Shown piece by piece: positions 61,878 through 64,000 of a stretch of 64,000 bases of DNA. The position numbers and the translations under genes are program-made. The notes under the pieces are model-generated. The model saw nothing but the letters and a program-made list of their open reading frames with translations. It had not been told where the DNA came from and did no database searches. Numbering within the stretch: position 1 is the stretch's first letter; the number at the start of each line of letters is the position of its first letter. Source of the stretch: Galbula dea (lineage: Eukaryota > Chordata > Aves > Piciformes > Galbulidae). Where the stretch lies: positions 310,001-374,000 of the forward strand of contig VWZX01002966.1 of NCBI GenBank assembly GCA_013399015.1, read 5' to 3'.

Positions 61878-62039
61878 TTAGGGGGAGAATTACTATCTCA
61901 GCAGGCAATATATGTCTTCCATTTAGCAGCAGGCCAAAGATGATGATAAAATCATTAATCCTGTCAATATAAATGCTAAATAGAAATGGGAAATTAGATC
62001 TCTGCCTTGTGTCACATTTTGTCCGGTAGGAAATTAGAG

Positions 62040-62340
62040 CAGAGAAATTGAATCTGATGAACCTCCTGTGTTTATAGCCTCTTATCAAAGCACATCACGT
62101 GACATACAATAAATAGCATGACACCTCCTAATTAAACAGTGCTATTGTTTAGCCCAGAATAAATGCTTTTTTTTTTTTTCTTGGCCAACGAGCATGCTAC
62201 AAGCTCCCATGGGGTAATAAAAATAGAGGCCATAAAGTTAACTAAAATCAAATTGACAAGACTGCTCTAATTATTTCTTGTATTATAGCACTGCAAATGT
62301 GGCTATGACAGACAATAGAGGTGAGCTCATTAGTAAAACA
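62040..62340. promoter_or_regulatory. Candidate conserved non-coding element (speculative)
   Basis: The segment carries spaced regulatory-type words: CACGTGAC (E-box), CTAATTAAAC, ATTGTTTA (SOX-like), CTAATTATTT, GAATAAATGC and AAGTTAACTA. It resembles vertebrate developmental enhancers in texture, but AT-rich DNA produces such words by chance and no conservation evidence is available. Confidence 0.15.
62167..62179. repeat. Poly(T) tract, 13 bases
   Basis: Uninterrupted T13 inside the TAAT-rich segment. Confidence 0.85.
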
Positions 62341-64000
62341 CCAAACATTTAATGTTTCTAAAAAGACCTTTTTTTTCCATCTAGGTGTTGTATGTGTTGT
62401 AGAATTTTGTAAATTACTCTCTTACATAAGTTTGTAAGTTGAATTTATGAAAGCAATATTTCTGGTAGAAAATGTCTACATTGTAGCTGAGGAAGCTTAT
62501 TTCAGACAAATTCACACTACATAATTGCAAGGGCTTGCAGAAAGTGTGGTGAAGAGAAGGAAAGGGAAATTGTGTGTAAAAGGAACGTGTTTGGCTTTGC
62601 AGTGTAAGTTCAGACATAAGAAGAACATTCAAAATCTTCTTTGTATATCTGTGATTTAAAAATACTTCTTTTCCAAACACATAGAATACTTCTTGTTAGT
62701 TGTGGATGTGATTCATCTCTGCTAAAGATTGTACAAGAGAAACATATTTTCACTTTTTACTTCTATGTTCTCTTTAATTAGTTTAATGGATTTATCTTCC
62801 CAGTAGGAAGGAAAATATTAAAACTTCCACCTAATAGAAACCCAGAGTATTAATAAAGATTTCTGAATGTTATTAATTGCCTTTATTAAACAAAACCAAT
62901 CAACCAACCATTTTCTGACAAATGCTCTATTTGTAATTTTTTTTTCCTAAGAACTGTAAGAGAAGTGTTACTCTTTGACAAAAGAAAGTTGACCTGTAAG
63001 GAACTTCATTTTCTTTAGATCTAATCACCATGTTTTGCAATTAACTACTTGGTTATGTTAATTATTATTTCCACTCTTACAAGTAGAATGAGTAAATGAA
63101 ATCAAAACTTGGTGTAGGGAGGGGGAACCTCACAACATCTTGTTGTTGAGTTATGGGGTGAAAAGCAGGGTCCCTCCACAACCGTAAAAGAAAAGTAAAT
63201 TAGTTTTGACTAACAGCTTCTGCAGAGAGCCTCCACTTTAAGGCAGCAAGTTCCCCTTGCTTTTTCCTCTAAGAAGCTCTTCTTGGTGCTTTTTCTTTGC
63301 ATCTGGGAGTCCAATCTTGCAGGTCCCATAGCTGGGCTGTGCACATGTGGGTGCTGCTTAACCTCCTTTTCTGCACTGCTGAAATCCTATAACATCATTC
63401 CCAGCATAAGCTGCTACAGCCATTGGCCGATCCAAGGAGCTGGAGGGCCTTTGACTAACATGCGAGAAGCATGTCTAGTACAGGAAAAGGAATACTTCTG
63501 AACAAGGGACCGTTGGTAATCTGCTGATGGCATCCAGGACTGGAATCATCACTTCTAATGGAGATAAAATCATACTTCTTCCACATATACAGTGACAAAA
63601 CCAGGGTAGGTAGTGGGGATTTAATATTCCTTTCCCACTCAATTCAAGCACTGGAGAGTCCATACTCAAGACCTCAGATAATTTGTTGAAATATCATTCC
63701 TGGTATTTTACCTAACTTTGAACAGATATGTATGCTCTTATTTCATGTCCAATTTGCCTTCTAAGTAATCCTATAAAAAGATAGCCAGTACTCAAAAGCT
63801 GGCTTTACAAGCACAAATTCTGGATTAAAAATCAACCTAAAAATAATTGCTTCTTGTAACTCTTATGTAACAGTAAAAAGTATTGTTAAAATCCCAGATG
63901 TACAGAAGCATTTTAAATGATGCCTGTTTCTTTTACTATCTTTACTGATCTTTCAAGTGATGTATATTTAGGAATTGATAATCTACCATCAAAAGAAACT

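Larger units (their letters stand above)
58875..64000. other. Unique non-coding DNA, 5 kb
   Basis: No recognised gene apart from the exon-like segment at 59384-59526. It contains an (AAAT)-type run at about 60532-60547, a T-rich tract at about 61442-61452, TACA/CATA-rich sequence at about 61831-61877, a T13 run at 62167-62179, and a TAAT-rich segment at about 62040-62340. Confidence 0.5.

Noticed and set aside
1..64000. CRISPR arrays, tRNA or rRNA genes, bacterial operons
   Set aside because: No regularly spaced direct repeats, no tRNA box pattern and no ribosomal sequence were seen. The CR1 content shows that this is vertebrate nuclear DNA.

Overview
The window looks like non-coding DNA from a bird (a close reptile relative cannot be excluded). 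It is AT-rich and CpG-poor, has no bacterial-style gene packing, and its recognisable repeats are almost all short, 5'-truncated CR1 LINE fragments with the usual terminal octamer (ATTCTATG or ATTCTGTG) and the conserved 3' block GGTCCCTTCCAA. I count eleven CR1 pieces (about 5% of the window) plus one retroviral solo LTR. This sparse repeat content fits an avian genome. I recognise no cellular protein-coding gene, RNA gene or CRISPR array. Most open frames are chance frames or CR1 remnants. The window is best read as intergenic DNA or the inside of a very large intron.

Layout. 1-5.8 kb: unique AT-rich DNA with two small CR1 3' ends (548-628, 1634-1775) and T/G homopolymers. 5.8-8.3 kb: two reverse-strand CR1 copies of one subfamily (5847-6252, 8211-8297). 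8.3-15.5 kb: unique DNA. 15.5-17.7 kb: two forward CR1 copies, the second lacking its 3' end. 17.7-22.9 kb: a homeobox-site-rich stretch near 17.8-18.06 kb, an old CR1 scrap (20721-20795), and a complete 874-bp reverse-strand solo LTR (21999-22872) bounded by a TACAT target duplication. 22.9-34.0 kb: unique DNA. 34.0-34.6 kb: the only CR1 copy retaining part of the reverse transcriptase, internally deleted and with an active-site change. 34.6-54.1 kb: unique DNA with an old reverse CR1 (37824-38450), a perfect hairpin at 45166-45201, a 32-bp tandem duplication at 48090-48151, and long T tracts. 54.1-58.9 kb: two CR1 copies in opposite orientation, identical by eye over 147 bp, so from a subfamily active relatively recently. 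58.9-64 kb: unique DNA with one exon-like segment (59384-59526) and a TAAT-rich stretch.

No pathway or operon can be described. The observations most worth checking are the solo LTR with its internally duplicated U3, two splice-bounded open segments (55590-55826 on the minus strand, cysteine-rich and symmetric phase; 59384-59526 on the plus strand), a possible 18-nt microexon, the perfect hairpin, and the near-identical inverted CR1 pair. All exon suggestions are inference and may be chance.
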